DNA of 64,000 bases from Verrucomicrobiota bacterium (lineage in GTDB: Bacteria; Verrucomicrobiota; Verrucomicrobiia; Chthoniobacterales; Terrimicrobiaceae). The translations under genes were made by a program, and so were the position numbers. This document shows positions 1 to 7,882 of the stretch, one piece after another (positions within the stretch are counted from its first letter, which is position 1; each line of letters opens with the position of its first letter). Where the stretch lies: contig JAPLTF010000069.1 in the NCBI GenBank assembly GCA_026398275.1, positions 21,719-85,718 of the forward strand, read 5' to 3'. The notes beneath the pieces were generated by a model that did not search any database, was not told the origin of the DNA, and worked only from the letters and a program-made list of their open reading frames with translations.

Positions 1-141
1 AGAGGGTTGCGTGTCTTTTTGGCTTGGCCTGCGTTGCTCAGGCGGGGCAAGACCGCTGTGGGTATTGCCGCCGCCTTCGTGCCTTGGCCAAGCCAAAAAT
101 CCTCAGCAACGCGGCTTTTTCCTAATTATTTCACAGGTTCT
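1..141. repeat. Palindromic MITE-like element, copy 1 (partial at window edge)
   Basis: This stretch is the reverse complement of positions 7872-8012 with only two mismatches that I could find and no indel. It ends with the same terminal motif (TTCACAGGTTCT) as the full copy at 7872-8149. The window begins inside the element, so its second module, if present, lies to the left. The element runs directly into the truncated ResB-like gene and supplies that frame's apparent start codon. No transposase is encoded, so it is a non-autonomous repeat. Family identity is not known to me. Confidence 0.8.
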
Positions 142-619
142 GAACCACGCGGGGCTTTGGATCGTCCTTGCCGCTGCGATATTTGGTTCGGGCGACATGA
201 TCCGGGCGCGGATGATCCTTCTCGAAGGCCAGGCCGAAGCCATGGTGGTGGATGCCGCAGGACGGCAGGGATACCTTCCCTTCGGCCTGTTTCTCCAGAG
301 GTTCTCCGTCGAGCAGTATCCCGCAGAACCAGGGCGTCCCGGAGCGCCAAAACGCTTTACAGCCGAGGTGACCGTTCTCCGCAAAAGCCAGAAGTTCGAG
401 GATGTCCGCATCGAGGTCAACAAACCCTTCCGCCGCGACGGGTGGACGTTATATTTAACCAACTACGAACTCTCGCCCAACGGCCAGCCCAACCAGTGCC
501 TGATCGAGGCGGTGCGCGATCCCTGGCTGCCGGCTGTTTACACCGGGATATTTCTGATGCTCGGAGGGGCCGTTGCCATGTTGTTCCGCAACCCGTTCGC
601 GCCATGCCTCCAGCCATGA
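11..619 (+). CDS. ResB-like cytochrome c biogenesis protein, C-terminal part, 5' end replaced by a repeat
   Basis: ResB proteins work with CcsA in system II cytochrome c maturation, delivering reduced apocytochrome and haem on the outer face of the membrane. The recognisable part starts near residue 45 with a membrane helix (LNHAGLWIVLAAAIFGSGD), followed by a periplasmic-type domain and a final helix near residues 175-193. The usual N-terminal membrane helices are missing. The first ~44 codons of the open frame are translated repeat DNA, and the same peptide reads out of copy 2 on the opposite strand, so the true start is lost or lies outside the window. The stop overlaps the ccsA start (ATGA). 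It may be a non-functional fragment or an unusually short form. Confidence 0.6.
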   Translation: MSFWLGLRCSGGARPLWVLPPPSCLGQAKNPQQRGFFLIISQVLNHAGLWIVLAAAIFGSGDMIRARMILLEGQAEAMVVDAAGRQGYLPFGLFLQRFSVEQYPAEPGRPGAPKRFTAEVTVLRKSQKFEDVRIEVNKPFRRDGWTLYLTNYELSPNGQPNQCLIEAVRDPWLPAVYTGIFLMLGGAVAMLFRNPFAPCLQP

Positions 620-1380
620 ACGCCGCTTTCTCCGCATTCGCACTCGCGGCGGTCGCGTGCTGGGGGGGCGGATTGCTGATCCGAAGGTTCCACCCGGCTC
701 CCGGGCTGATGCTTTACTCGACAGGCATCACGATCCTCGCCGCCTACGCAGGGCTGTTGTGGTGGCAGCTCGGCCGTCCGCCGATGCGCACGCTCGGCGA
801 AACCCGTCTTTTGTATGCGATCCTCCTGCCTGCCGTCGCCTGCGGAGTAGCGCTGCGGTGGAGGCTGGTCTGGCCGATGATCTACGGGGCTGCGATGGCC
901 GCTGTTTTTCTTGGCATCAACCTCGCGCGGCCCGACGCGTTCGACAAAACCCTGATGCCCGCGCTCCAGAGCCCATGGTTTGTTCCGCATGTCGTTGTCT
1001 ATATTCTCGCCTACGCGTTCCTGACCGCATCAGCGCTTGGATCCGCCCGATTTTTCCTGACGGACGACGACACCCTGCCCGCATGTGACCATGCGGTCTG
1101 GATCGGCCTTGCGTTTCTGACGATGGGGCTCCTCTTTGGCGCGATCTGGGCCAAGGAAGCCTGGGGGCATTACTGGACATGGGATCCCAAAGAAACTTGG
1201 GCCTTCCTCACCTGGGCGATCTATCTCGGATACATCCACATCCGGCTTCGCCACTGCCAGGCCCGCCGCTTTGCTGCCGGGTTTTTGCTTGCGGCCGTCG
1301 CCATCCTCGGCACCTGCTGGTTCGGCGTGAACTATTTGCCTTCAGCCAAGACCAGCGTGCACACTTACACCCAGCCATGA
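616..1380 (+). CDS. ccsA: CcsA/ResC-like cytochrome c assembly protein
   Basis: Multi-spanning membrane protein of 254 residues that handles haem for cytochrome c maturation together with ResB. The diagnostic tryptophan-rich haem-handling motif WGHYWTWDPKETW lies near residues 183-195. Candidate haem-ligand histidines precede it (PHVVVYILAYAF) and follow it near the C-terminus (KTSVHTY). The start at 616 was chosen because its ATGA overlaps the ResB-like stop, which matches the coupling used by all the downstream genes; an in-frame ATG at 604 is possible. Its own stop overlaps the next gene in the same way. The length is near the lower end for CcsA proteins. Confidence 0.9.
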   Translation: MNAAFSAFALAAVACWGGGLLIRRFHPAPGLMLYSTGITILAAYAGLLWWQLGRPPMRTLGETRLLYAILLPAVACGVALRWRLVWPMIYGAAMAAVFLGINLARPDAFDKTLMPALQSPWFVPHVVVYILAYAFLTASALGSARFFLTDDDTLPACDHAVWIGLAFLTMGLLFGAIWAKEAWGHYWTWDPKETWAFLTWAIYLGYIHIRLRHCQARRFAAGFLLAAVAILGTCWFGVNYLPSAKTSVHTYTQP

Positions 1381-2432
1381 TCCGCCATCTTTTCATCTCT
1401 CCGGGTCATAACTATTTCGGCCAGCACGGACAGCGCCCCGGAGAGTTTCCGATCATTGAAGTCCCGGAGATCGAATGCCTCGCGGGCCGGGGGATCCGCG
1501 GCGACCGGTTTTTTGATTTCAAACCCGATTACAAAGGGCAGATCACGTTCTACGCCTGGGAAAATCTGATCAGCATGTGGGAGGATCTTGGAGTATCGAG
1601 AGATCACCGCGACGTCTCCGCCACAAGGCGCAACGTCATTTCCGAAGGGCTGGAACTGAGCGGCCTGATCGGCAAGGAATTTGAGATCCAAGGCGTGCAC
1701 TTTCTGGGAACCGAAGAATGCCGTCCGTGCTACTGGATGAACGGAGCGATTCATCCCGAGGCAGAAGCCTGGATGCGGGGACGAGGAGGCCTGCGGGCAA
1801 AAATCCGGAGTGACGGCTGGTTGAAATGTGATCAAAATGGTCACAATAAATGGGCGTTCGCCGCTCTTCTGGCTGGTGGAATGTCCACCCGCATGGGACG
1901 GGACAAGGCATCCCTTGAAATTGGAGGCATGCCGCTTTGGCGGCGACAGATCGATCTCTTGAGTTCGATCTGCGATCCTGTGGCCGTATTCGCCCCGGAG
2001 CGCCCGCACTGGTTGCCCGACGGGCAGGCATTTGTTCAGGACAATCCGGCTGCGCGGGGTCCGATGGCCGGGCTCCTTGCCGCGCTCGAATGGGCCGCGG
2101 CGCGAGGCGGTTCGCACGTTCTGGTTCTTGCTGTGGACATGCCCCGGATGGGGCCTCAAGTTTTGAGGAAACTCGCTGGTGCATGCAGGCCGGGCCAAGG
2201 GCTCATCCCGGCAACCGACTCCTTTTTGGAACCTCTCTGTGCGGCGTATCCGATCGAGGCACTGCCTGTTCTTTTGGAATCAGCTCGGCGCGGGCACTGG
2301 AAGCTTCAGGATGCCATCAACGATCTGCTCGCCAAAGGGTTGCTGGCCACCCAAAGCCTGCTGCCAGAGGAAAGCAGCCTGTTCTTCAACCTCAACTCAC
2401 CGGAAGACCTCGCGGTTCTGAGCGTCCCATGA
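1377..2432 (+). CDS. MOSC domain-MobA fusion protein (Moco sulfur carrier-type domain plus Mo-cofactor nucleotidyltransferase)
   Basis: Two domains sit in one frame of 351 residues. Residues 1-150 form a MOSC-type domain (GHNYFGQHG, GRGIRGDRFF, and the cysteine-containing EECRPCYW near 114-120). Residues from about 160 form a MobA-type NTP transferase with the signature LAGGMSTRMGRDKA at 165-178. MobA converts molybdopterin cofactor to the guanine dinucleotide form used by DMSO-reductase-family enzymes such as formate dehydrogenases; MOSC domains bind or handle Moco. No in-frame ATG lies at the junction, so a separately started MobA is unlikely. The gene is coupled by ATGA overlap to ccsA and to the exporter gene. 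Domain calls are confident; the combined function is inferred. Confidence 0.85.
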   Translation: MIRHLFISPGHNYFGQHGQRPGEFPIIEVPEIECLAGRGIRGDRFFDFKPDYKGQITFYAWENLISMWEDLGVSRDHRDVSATRRNVISEGLELSGLIGKEFEIQGVHFLGTEECRPCYWMNGAIHPEAEAWMRGRGGLRAKIRSDGWLKCDQNGHNKWAFAALLAGGMSTRMGRDKASLEIGGMPLWRRQIDLLSSICDPVAVFAPERPHWLPDGQAFVQDNPAARGPMAGLLAALEWAAARGGSHVLVLAVDMPRMGPQVLRKLAGACRPGQGLIPATDSFLEPLCAAYPIEALPVLLESARRGHWKLQDAINDLLAKGLLATQSLLPEESSLFFNLNSPEDLAVLSVP

Positions 2433-3166
2433 TCGAAACCTCCAGCTCCCTGGCCATCGCATTTTTTGCCGCCGCAATGCTCTACAGTTCCGTTGGGCAC
2501 GGGGGGGCATCGGCATATTTGGCGGTGATGGCACTGGCCGGGTTCGCGCCTGAGGTGATGCGCCCCTGCGCGTTGTGGATAAACCTGGCCGTCTCCGCGA
2601 TCGCAACATTTGCCTTCCTGCGGGCGGGCCATTTTCGTCTCCGGCTTTTTTGGCCGTTTGCCGTGACAGCAATTCCGATGGCTTTCATTGGTGGCGGCCT
2701 GCATGTCCGATCCGAGCTTTTTCTCCTGCTGGTCGCAACCTCTCAGGCAGTGGCGGCGATCCGGTTGTTCTTGCCCGAGGGAGGCAGACCTCTCCGTCCG
2801 CTGCATATCGGCATTGCGATGGCCTGCGGAGTCATCATCGGACTTCTCTCCGGTTTGGTCGGGATCGGAGGCGGGATTTTTCTCACTCCGCTGCTTCTGC
2901 TCGCCGGATGGGCGGGGCCGCGCGAGGCCGCTGCGGTTTCCGCTCCGTTTATTTTTGTCAACTCGGCTGCCGCGCTGGCCGGAATGGCGGGAGGTTCTGT
3001 TGCGATGCCGACGGCATTTCCGATATGGTTGGCCGCTGCGGTGGCCGGCGGCATGGCGGGAGCATTTTGCGGCAGCCGCCTTGGCCGTCCGGTCTGGCTG
3101 AGGCCTGTCCTCGGCGCGGTGCTCCTCATCGCTTCGGCAAAATTTGGAATGCAGCTGCTCTCATGA
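2429..3166 (+). CDS. TauE/SafE-family sulfite/anion exporter-like membrane protein
   Basis: Protein of 245 residues, almost wholly hydrophobic, with two glycine-rich half-repeats typical of the TauE/SafE (DUF81) family: SSVGHGGASAYLAVMAL near the N-terminus and LSGLVGIGGGIFLTPLLLL in the middle. Members move sulfite, sulfoacetate or other anions across the inner membrane. Its place in a molybdenum cofactor operon suggests export or import of a sulfur or oxyanion compound linked to Moco enzymes, but the substrate cannot be read from the sequence. The start overlaps the preceding stop (ATGA), and the end overlaps moaA. Confidence 0.85.
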   Translation: MIETSSSLAIAFFAAAMLYSSVGHGGASAYLAVMALAGFAPEVMRPCALWINLAVSAIATFAFLRAGHFRLRLFWPFAVTAIPMAFIGGGLHVRSELFLLLVATSQAVAAIRLFLPEGGRPLRPLHIGIAMACGVIIGLLSGLVGIGGGIFLTPLLLLAGWAGPREAAAVSAPFIFVNSAAALAGMAGGSVAMPTAFPIWLAAAVAGGMAGAFCGSRLGRPVWLRPVLGAVLLIASAKFGMQLLS

Positions 3167-4182
3167 ACCCCGTTTTCACGACCAAAAGCCCAGGGCCTGC
3201 CTCAAAAGATTCTTACGGCAGAACGATCGACTACCTTCGCATTTCGGTAACCGACCGGTGCAATGAACGTTGCCTCTACTGCATGCCCGAGGGCTACAAA
3301 GGTTGGGCTCAGAAGCCTGAGCACCTCACGGCGGGGGAGCTTATTCGTTCGGTTGAGGCGGCCACGGGTCTGGGATTTCGGAAATTCCGAGTGACCGGTG
3401 GCGAGCCGCTCATCCGGAAAGACATTATCGGGATCCTGCGCGCGATTTGGGAGCTTCCCGGCACACAAACCCTGGGTCTCTCGACCAATGGCACCCGGCT
3501 TGCGCCGTTAGCCCGCGAGATCAAGCAAGCGGGCGTTCGCTCCGTGAACGTGAGCCTGGATGCCCTTGATGCCGATCTCTACCGCCGGATTACAGGCGGA
3601 GATATCGGCGCCGTTCTGGCCGGGCTCGAGACCGCACGGGAGCAGGACTTCGAGGTCATCAAGTTGAATTGCGTCCTCATGCGCGGGGTCAACGAGGGCG
3701 AGTATGTCAAACTCATTGAATTTGCGGCCGAGCGGGCGATGCCGCTGCGGTTTATCGAGCTGATGCCACTCACGCGCACCGATGTTCTTGACGATTCCCA
3801 TTTCCTGTCCATCCAGGAGGTCATGAGCCGGCTCGCCGTGGCAGGGGCATTGACGGCAACAGACAATTACCGCCCGGGGCACGGTCCCGCAAAATACTTT
3901 GAGTTCCAGAGCGACCGTCTGCCCTCACCTGCCAGGCTCGGATTCATCGGGGCCATCACCAGCCCGCATTTTTGCGAAACCTGCAACAAGCTCCGGCTGA
4001 CGGCAGACGGGAAGCTGAGGCCGTGCCTTGGCCGGTTTGGAGAAATTGATTTGCTGGGCAGCCTCCGGGCCGGGGAGGACCCGGCCCGAGCGTTTGAGGA
4101 GGCCATCGCGAACAAGCCCGAGAACCATGAGTTCCCCGACCGCTACGCGCCCGGACGACCGATGACCGCCATCGGAGGGTGA
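3163..4182 (+). CDS. moaA: GTP 3',8-cyclase MoaA
   Basis: Radical SAM enzyme that performs the first step of molybdenum cofactor synthesis, turning GTP into 3',8-cyclo-GTP with MoaC downstream. It has 339 residues, the usual family length. The N-terminal [4Fe-4S] motif is RCNERCLYCMPE, and the SAM-binding GGEP follows. The C-terminal cluster cysteines appear in CETCNKLRLTADGKLRPCLG. The protein ends in the conserved GlyGly tail needed for activity. It starts by ATGA overlap with the exporter gene and is followed 6 bases later by moaD. Confidence 0.97.
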   Translation: MNPVFTTKSPGPASKDSYGRTIDYLRISVTDRCNERCLYCMPEGYKGWAQKPEHLTAGELIRSVEAATGLGFRKFRVTGGEPLIRKDIIGILRAIWELPGTQTLGLSTNGTRLAPLAREIKQAGVRSVNVSLDALDADLYRRITGGDIGAVLAGLETAREQDFEVIKLNCVLMRGVNEGEYVKLIEFAAERAMPLRFIELMPLTRTDVLDDSHFLSIQEVMSRLAVAGALTATDNYRPGHGPAKYFEFQSDRLPSPARLGFIGAITSPHFCETCNKLRLTADGKLRPCLGRFGEIDLLGSLRAGEDPARAFEEAIANKPENHEFPDRYAPGRPMTAIGG

Positions 4183-4188
4183 AAAGCC

Positions 4189-4428
4189 ATGAAGGTGCTC
4201 TATTTCGCCCAAGCTGGAGAGGCCGCAGGCTGCCGGGAGGAGCACTGGGAGATTCACTCCCCTTTGACGCTGGACGAGTTTTGGCTCGAAGCTGTCAGCC
4301 GTCATCCGGGGCTGGCCCTGTTGCGGGACCAATGCCGGGTGGCATCCGGGATGAGCTACCTTCTCGCAGGCGAGCGGATCGAGCCACAACAGGAGACGGC
4401 GGTCATTCCGCCGGTGTCGGGCGGATGA
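4189..4428 (+). CDS. moaD: Molybdopterin synthase sulfur-carrier subunit MoaD
   Basis: Small ubiquitin-like protein of 79 residues ending in GlyGly, the C-terminus that is thiocarboxylated and donates sulfur to precursor Z in molybdopterin synthase. The N-terminus MKVLYFAQAGEAAG matches the beta-grasp start of MoaD. Sequence conservation is otherwise low, as is common in this family. The stop overlaps the moaE start (ATGA), consistent with equal synthesis of the two synthase subunits. No MoeB-type activating enzyme is in the window. Confidence 0.93.
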   Translation: MKVLYFAQAGEAAGCREEHWEIHSPLTLDEFWLEAVSRHPGLALLRDQCRVASGMSYLLAGERIEPQQETAVIPPVSGG

Positions 4429-4799
4429 ACGTGGACGTCGAGATTTCGGAGCAGCCTTTGCCTTTGCAACCGCTCACCATTTCCGGCTGTGGGGCCATTG
4501 CGCGATTCGATGGAATCGTGCGTGGCCTTGAAGACGGAAAGGAAATCGCGGGGCTTTGCTACGAAGCCTACGCGCCGATGGCGGAGAAGGTCATTCGCGA
4601 CATCCTTGCCGAACTTTCCGTCGAGCATCCCTGCGAGCGGGTTCGCGTGTCTCATCGCATCGGGTTTGTGCCTGTGGGCGAGGCTGCGATGATGATGGAC
4701 GTCCATTCGATCCACCGGGGCGAGGCTTTCGCCCTCATGCAAAAATTCATGGATCGGCTCAAGCAGGAGGTGCCGATATGGAAACGGGGGAGCAGATGA
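4425..4799 (+). CDS. moaE: Molybdopterin synthase catalytic subunit MoaE
   Basis: Catalytic subunit of 124 residues that, with MoaD, converts cyclic pyranopterin monophosphate to molybdopterin. Family features are visible: GAIARFDGIVR near residue 25, LCYEAYAPMAEKVI, HRIGFVPVGEAAMMMDVHSIHRGEAF and the C-terminal active-site lysine segment LKQEVPIWK. It is slightly shorter than E. coli MoaE at the C-terminus. The start overlaps the moaD stop, and the stop overlaps the preferred moeA start. Confidence 0.96.
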   Translation: MNVDVEISEQPLPLQPLTISGCGAIARFDGIVRGLEDGKEIAGLCYEAYAPMAEKVIRDILAELSVEHPCERVRVSHRIGFVPVGEAAMMMDVHSIHRGEAFALMQKFMDRLKQEVPIWKRGSR

Positions 4800-5959
4800 T
4801 CGAGGTCGAAGCCCTTTGGGAACTCATCGATGAAATGGTTGTCCCGGGCGAAGCCTGCGATGTGCCGGTGACTGACGCGCTCGGAACGATCACGGCTGCA
4901 GATGTTGTTGCTCCGGCGGACATGCCGCCGTTTGATCACAGCGCGATGGATGGCTACGCCCTTGCCGGTTCCGGTTTGGAACCCTGCTCCATCGTGCGTG
5001 CGATCGCTGCCGGGAATGTCGATGCGGGCGTGATCCATCGTGGCCAAGCGGTGAGGATTTTTACCGGAGCTCCCCTTCCGCAAGGCACTCACTGCGTCGT
5101 TAGGCAGGAAGACTGCCTGGTGGATGGGAGCGTCGTTCGCGTCCGGGAAGATGTCACAGTCAGTGAGGGCGCACACCTCCGCCGTCGCGGAGAGCTGCTG
5201 GAAAAGGGAGGCGTGATTCTTCCCCGTGGGGCGGATATCACGGCCGGGGCGATTGCGCTGCTGACAAGTTGCGGGATCACAAAGGTTCCGGCCCTTTCAC
5301 AGCCCGTGGCCTGTCATATTTCCACCGGATCCGAGTTGGTGGAGGCGGGCGGAGTATTGGGTGCCGGGCAGATATACGACAGCAACGGCCCGATGATGCA
5401 GGCCCTGCTTGACGCGCGGTGCACCCGGCTTGTTCGCCAGCGGGTGCCCGATGTGGCCTCCGAGCTTCATTCCGCCGTTGCAGGATTCACCGGCGACCTG
5501 CTGCTGATCTCCGGTGGCTCGGGGCCGGGCGACCACGACCACACCGGCAGGGCGCTTCGTGATGCCGGATATACCATTCATGCCTCCCGCATCAACAGCC
5601 GACCCGGAAGGCCGCTGATCTTCGCCACGCGAGGCCGCCAGGTTGCCTTCGGGCTCCCTGGCAACCCCCTCTCGCACTGGGTCTGCTTCCACGCATTCGC
5701 CACCCGCGCCCTTGCCCGCCTCGAAGGCAGGGATATCCCGGCATTGGTCAATGCTCATCTCACCGAACAACTGCCAAGCGGCGGCGACGGACGCCGCACT
5801 TGGACTCCCGCCCGGCGGCAATATCGCGACGGAATGCTTTATGTCGTGCCGCTCGGCTGGCAACATTCCGGTGATCTGACACCCTTGGCCTCTGCGGATG
5901 CGCTTCTGATGAACAGGCAAGACCCGGCAACCCATTTGTTTCCAACTTTTCTTTTATGA
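4796..5959 (+). CDS. moeA: Molybdopterin molybdenumtransferase MoeA
   Basis: Enzyme of 387 residues that inserts molybdate into adenylylated molybdopterin. Conserved motifs include MPPFDHSAMDGYAL in the N-terminal third, FTGAPLPQGTHCVVRQED, STGSEL, a glycine-rich SGGSGPGDHDHTGRAL in the MPT-binding domain, and GLPGNPLSHWVCFHAF. Two starts are possible. The ATG at 4796 overlaps the moaE stop and has GGGGGAG upstream; the ATG at 4778 has AGGAGG upstream and adds six residues. The first fits the coupling pattern of the operon. MoeA acts with Mog, encoded two genes downstream. Confidence 0.96.
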   Translation: MIEVEALWELIDEMVVPGEACDVPVTDALGTITAADVVAPADMPPFDHSAMDGYALAGSGLEPCSIVRAIAAGNVDAGVIHRGQAVRIFTGAPLPQGTHCVVRQEDCLVDGSVVRVREDVTVSEGAHLRRRGELLEKGGVILPRGADITAGAIALLTSCGITKVPALSQPVACHISTGSELVEAGGVLGAGQIYDSNGPMMQALLDARCTRLVRQRVPDVASELHSAVAGFTGDLLLISGGSGPGDHDHTGRALRDAGYTIHASRINSRPGRPLIFATRGRQVAFGLPGNPLSHWVCFHAFATRALARLEGRDIPALVNAHLTEQLPSGGDGRRTWTPARRQYRDGMLYVVPLGWQHSGDLTPLASADALLMNRQDPATHLFPTFLL

Positions 5960-6399
5960 ATTTCAGCCATCTGGATAAACAAGGCCGGGCCCGCATGGTC
6001 GATGTGGGGGCGAAGTCCGTGCAGATCCGGACCGCCTCAGCCACCGGCACCCTCCACTGCCAGCCGGAAACAATCCGCCTTCTGCGCGATCTGGCCCTGC
6101 CCAAGGGCGATGTGCTCGCAGTCGCCCGGATTGCCGGCATCCAAGCGGCGAAAAAAACCGCTGAACTCATTCCGCTCTGCCACACGCTCCCTCTTGATCA
6201 GGTCACGGTGGACTTTGAAATTGGCGACGACAAAATCCAGATCACAGCCACTGCGCGCACCAGCGCAAAGACGGGGGTGGAGATGGAGGCGCTCACCGCC
6301 GTGAGCCTGGCCGCCCTGACGCTTTTTGACATGATGAAAGCCGTCGACAAATCCATGCGGATCGAAGGCATCCGCGTGACGGGAAAAACCAAAAAATGA
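5956..6399 (+). CDS. moaC: Cyclic pyranopterin monophosphate synthase MoaC
   Basis: Protein of 147 residues that converts 3',8-cyclo-GTP, the MoaA product, to cyclic pyranopterin monophosphate. Recognisable motifs are MVDVGAKSVQIRTASA, the active-site stretch AAKKTAELIPLCHTLPLDQV, KTGVEMEALTAVS and DMMKAVDKSM containing the conserved aspartate and lysine. It is translationally coupled on both sides by ATGA overlaps with moeA and mog. Its length is close to E. coli MoaC. Confidence 0.97.
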   Translation: MNFSHLDKQGRARMVDVGAKSVQIRTASATGTLHCQPETIRLLRDLALPKGDVLAVARIAGIQAAKKTAELIPLCHTLPLDQVTVDFEIGDDKIQITATARTSAKTGVEMEALTAVSLAALTLFDMMKAVDKSMRIEGIRVTGKTKK

Positions 6400-6863
6400 A
6401 AATCGGCCGCGTGACGTTGAGCGACCGCGCCAGCAAGGGAGTCTACCAGGACCTGAGCGGGCCGGAGATCGAACGCGTCGTCCGTGAGTGCCTTGATGCT
6501 GAGGCGGAATTTGTCGCCCGCCTCCTCCCGGATGAGCGCATCCAGATCGAAGCCGCCTTGATGGACTTGGCAGACATCGAGCATTGCGATCTTATCGTCA
6601 CCACAGGGGGGACGGGGCCGGCGCCGCGAGACGTGACCCCGGAAGCGACCCGGGCCGTCCTGGACCGCGAACTGCCAGGGTTCGGCGAGGCGATGCGGGC
6701 AGCCAGCTTTGCAAAGGTCCCGACCGCCATCCTCTCCCGTGCGACCGCAGGCACCCGGGGACGAACGCTCATCGTCAACCTTCCCGGCAACCCGCGAGCA
6801 ATCAATGATTGCCTCCTCCCCATTGTTCCAGCCATCAGGGAGTGCCTGCTTCATCTGAGGTAA
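6396..6863 (+). CDS. mog: Molybdopterin adenylyltransferase (Mog/MoaB family)
   Basis: Protein of 155 residues of the MogA/MoaB fold that adenylylates molybdopterin before MoeA inserts molybdenum. The diagnostic substrate-binding motif TTGGTGPAPRDVTPEAT lies near residues 69-85, and the second motif LPGNPRAINDCLLP is near the C-terminus. It starts MKIGRVTLSDRASKG by ATGA overlap with moaC and is the last gene of the coupled operon; no clear terminator was found after it. Mog and MoaB are hard to separate by sequence alone, but the length and motif fit Mog. Confidence 0.92.
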   Translation: MKIGRVTLSDRASKGVYQDLSGPEIERVVRECLDAEAEFVARLLPDERIQIEAALMDLADIEHCDLIVTTGGTGPAPRDVTPEATRAVLDRELPGFGEAMRAASFAKVPTAILSRATAGTRGRTLIVNLPGNPRAINDCLLPIVPAIRECLLHLR

Positions 6864-7207
6864 TGTGCCAGGGTGGTCGCCCCGTTCTCGCCGCCGTGAT
6901 TATCCCCCAGCCCGCCACTCGACAAAAGGGAGAAATCAGGCTGATAAAGGTTCCCGGCGCGGTCCTCGTTCCCCCCATCCCTGCCGGCAGAAGATACGTG
7001 TCGCCCAGGTCGCGGCCAATCACGCCTCTCATTCTGCCTCCTTTTCTCCCTCATCCCCATTGTTTGATAGAGAGCCCTTTTTTTGGGCCCGTGCACTGGT
7101 CCGTGCGCAAAATGGAGGAATTTCTGGTTTTTCTCGCGTATCGCTGTGCATACTTGTTCCCGCACATCAATTGTTCCTAAAATCCGTTTTCACGTTATTT
7201 CGCATCG
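6864..7207. other. Intergenic region, 344 bases, no convincing gene
   Basis: This is the gap between mog and the truncated regulator gene. Open frames exist on the minus strand (roughly 6835-7165), but neither has a recognised domain, a good ribosome site or a convincing family match. They could be remnants of a lost gene. The last 130 bases are AT-richer and probably hold the promoter of the regulator gene. No Moco riboswitch-like structure was recognised. Confidence 0.4.
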
Positions 7208-7882
7208 ATGCCGAACTCGTTGAGAAAAACCTCCAAGATTTTGCGCCTGACTCTGGTCCTTCCGCTGTCCGCTCATGGACCGAATCTCCTGAGAGGAATG
7301 GTGAGACAGTTGAATCTTGGAAAAATTGCATGGTCCATCAGGCCGGTTGCATCGGATTTTCCGTTTATCAAGGAGGAACTCGACGAATGGAATCCGGATG
7401 CCGTGTTGATGCAGGCGGGAGAAGACGTGGCCTTGGAATGGTGCCGGGTTCACAAGCGGCCTTACGTGTTGTTGCTGGGAGGAGAAGAGGAGCGCAAAAA
7501 GCATGAGCTGGTGGCCTCGGTGGACGACCTTGCTGTCGGCCGGATGGCGGCCGAATACTTTATCGAACGGGGCTATCGGAATTTTGCTTTTGTCGGAAAT
7601 GGAAACTGGGCATTTTCTCTCGAGCGTCAGGAAGGCTTCGAGGGGGTTGTGCGTTCGCACAACCGGGAGGTTTTTGAGTTTATTCATTCCACCCCGGAGT
7701 TTGATCCCCAGCCAAAGCGTCGGATCCTCTATCAGGGGCCGCTGGCGAAGTGGCTCGCGGACCTTCCGAAACCCGTCGCTATCCTCGGTGGAAACGATCG
7801 TGAAGCCCTCGACATCGTTCAGGCCCGCACGGAGGCGGGGATCGCGATAAACTCGAATACGAGCAGGGCTGAGAACCTGTGA
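7208..7882 (+). pseudogene. Truncated XylR/LacI-like transcriptional regulator (sugar-binding domain only)
   Basis: The 224 readable residues match the periplasmic-binding-like sensor domain of XylR-type regulators, which in Verrucomicrobiota are usually followed by an AraC-type DNA-binding domain. Visible landmarks are LTLVLPLSAHGPNLLRGMVRQL, VASVDDLAVGRMAAEYFIERGYRNFAFVG, and KPVAILGGNDREALDI, where the family normally continues through the end of the binding domain into two helix-turn-helix motifs. Here the frame runs into the palindromic element and stops at a TGA inside its terminal repeat. No DNA-binding domain is left, so the product is probably non-functional. Confidence 0.75.

Noticed and set aside
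6835-7165. Minus-strand open frames after mog
   Set aside because: No convincing start signal or recognised domain; may be remnants but cannot be assigned.
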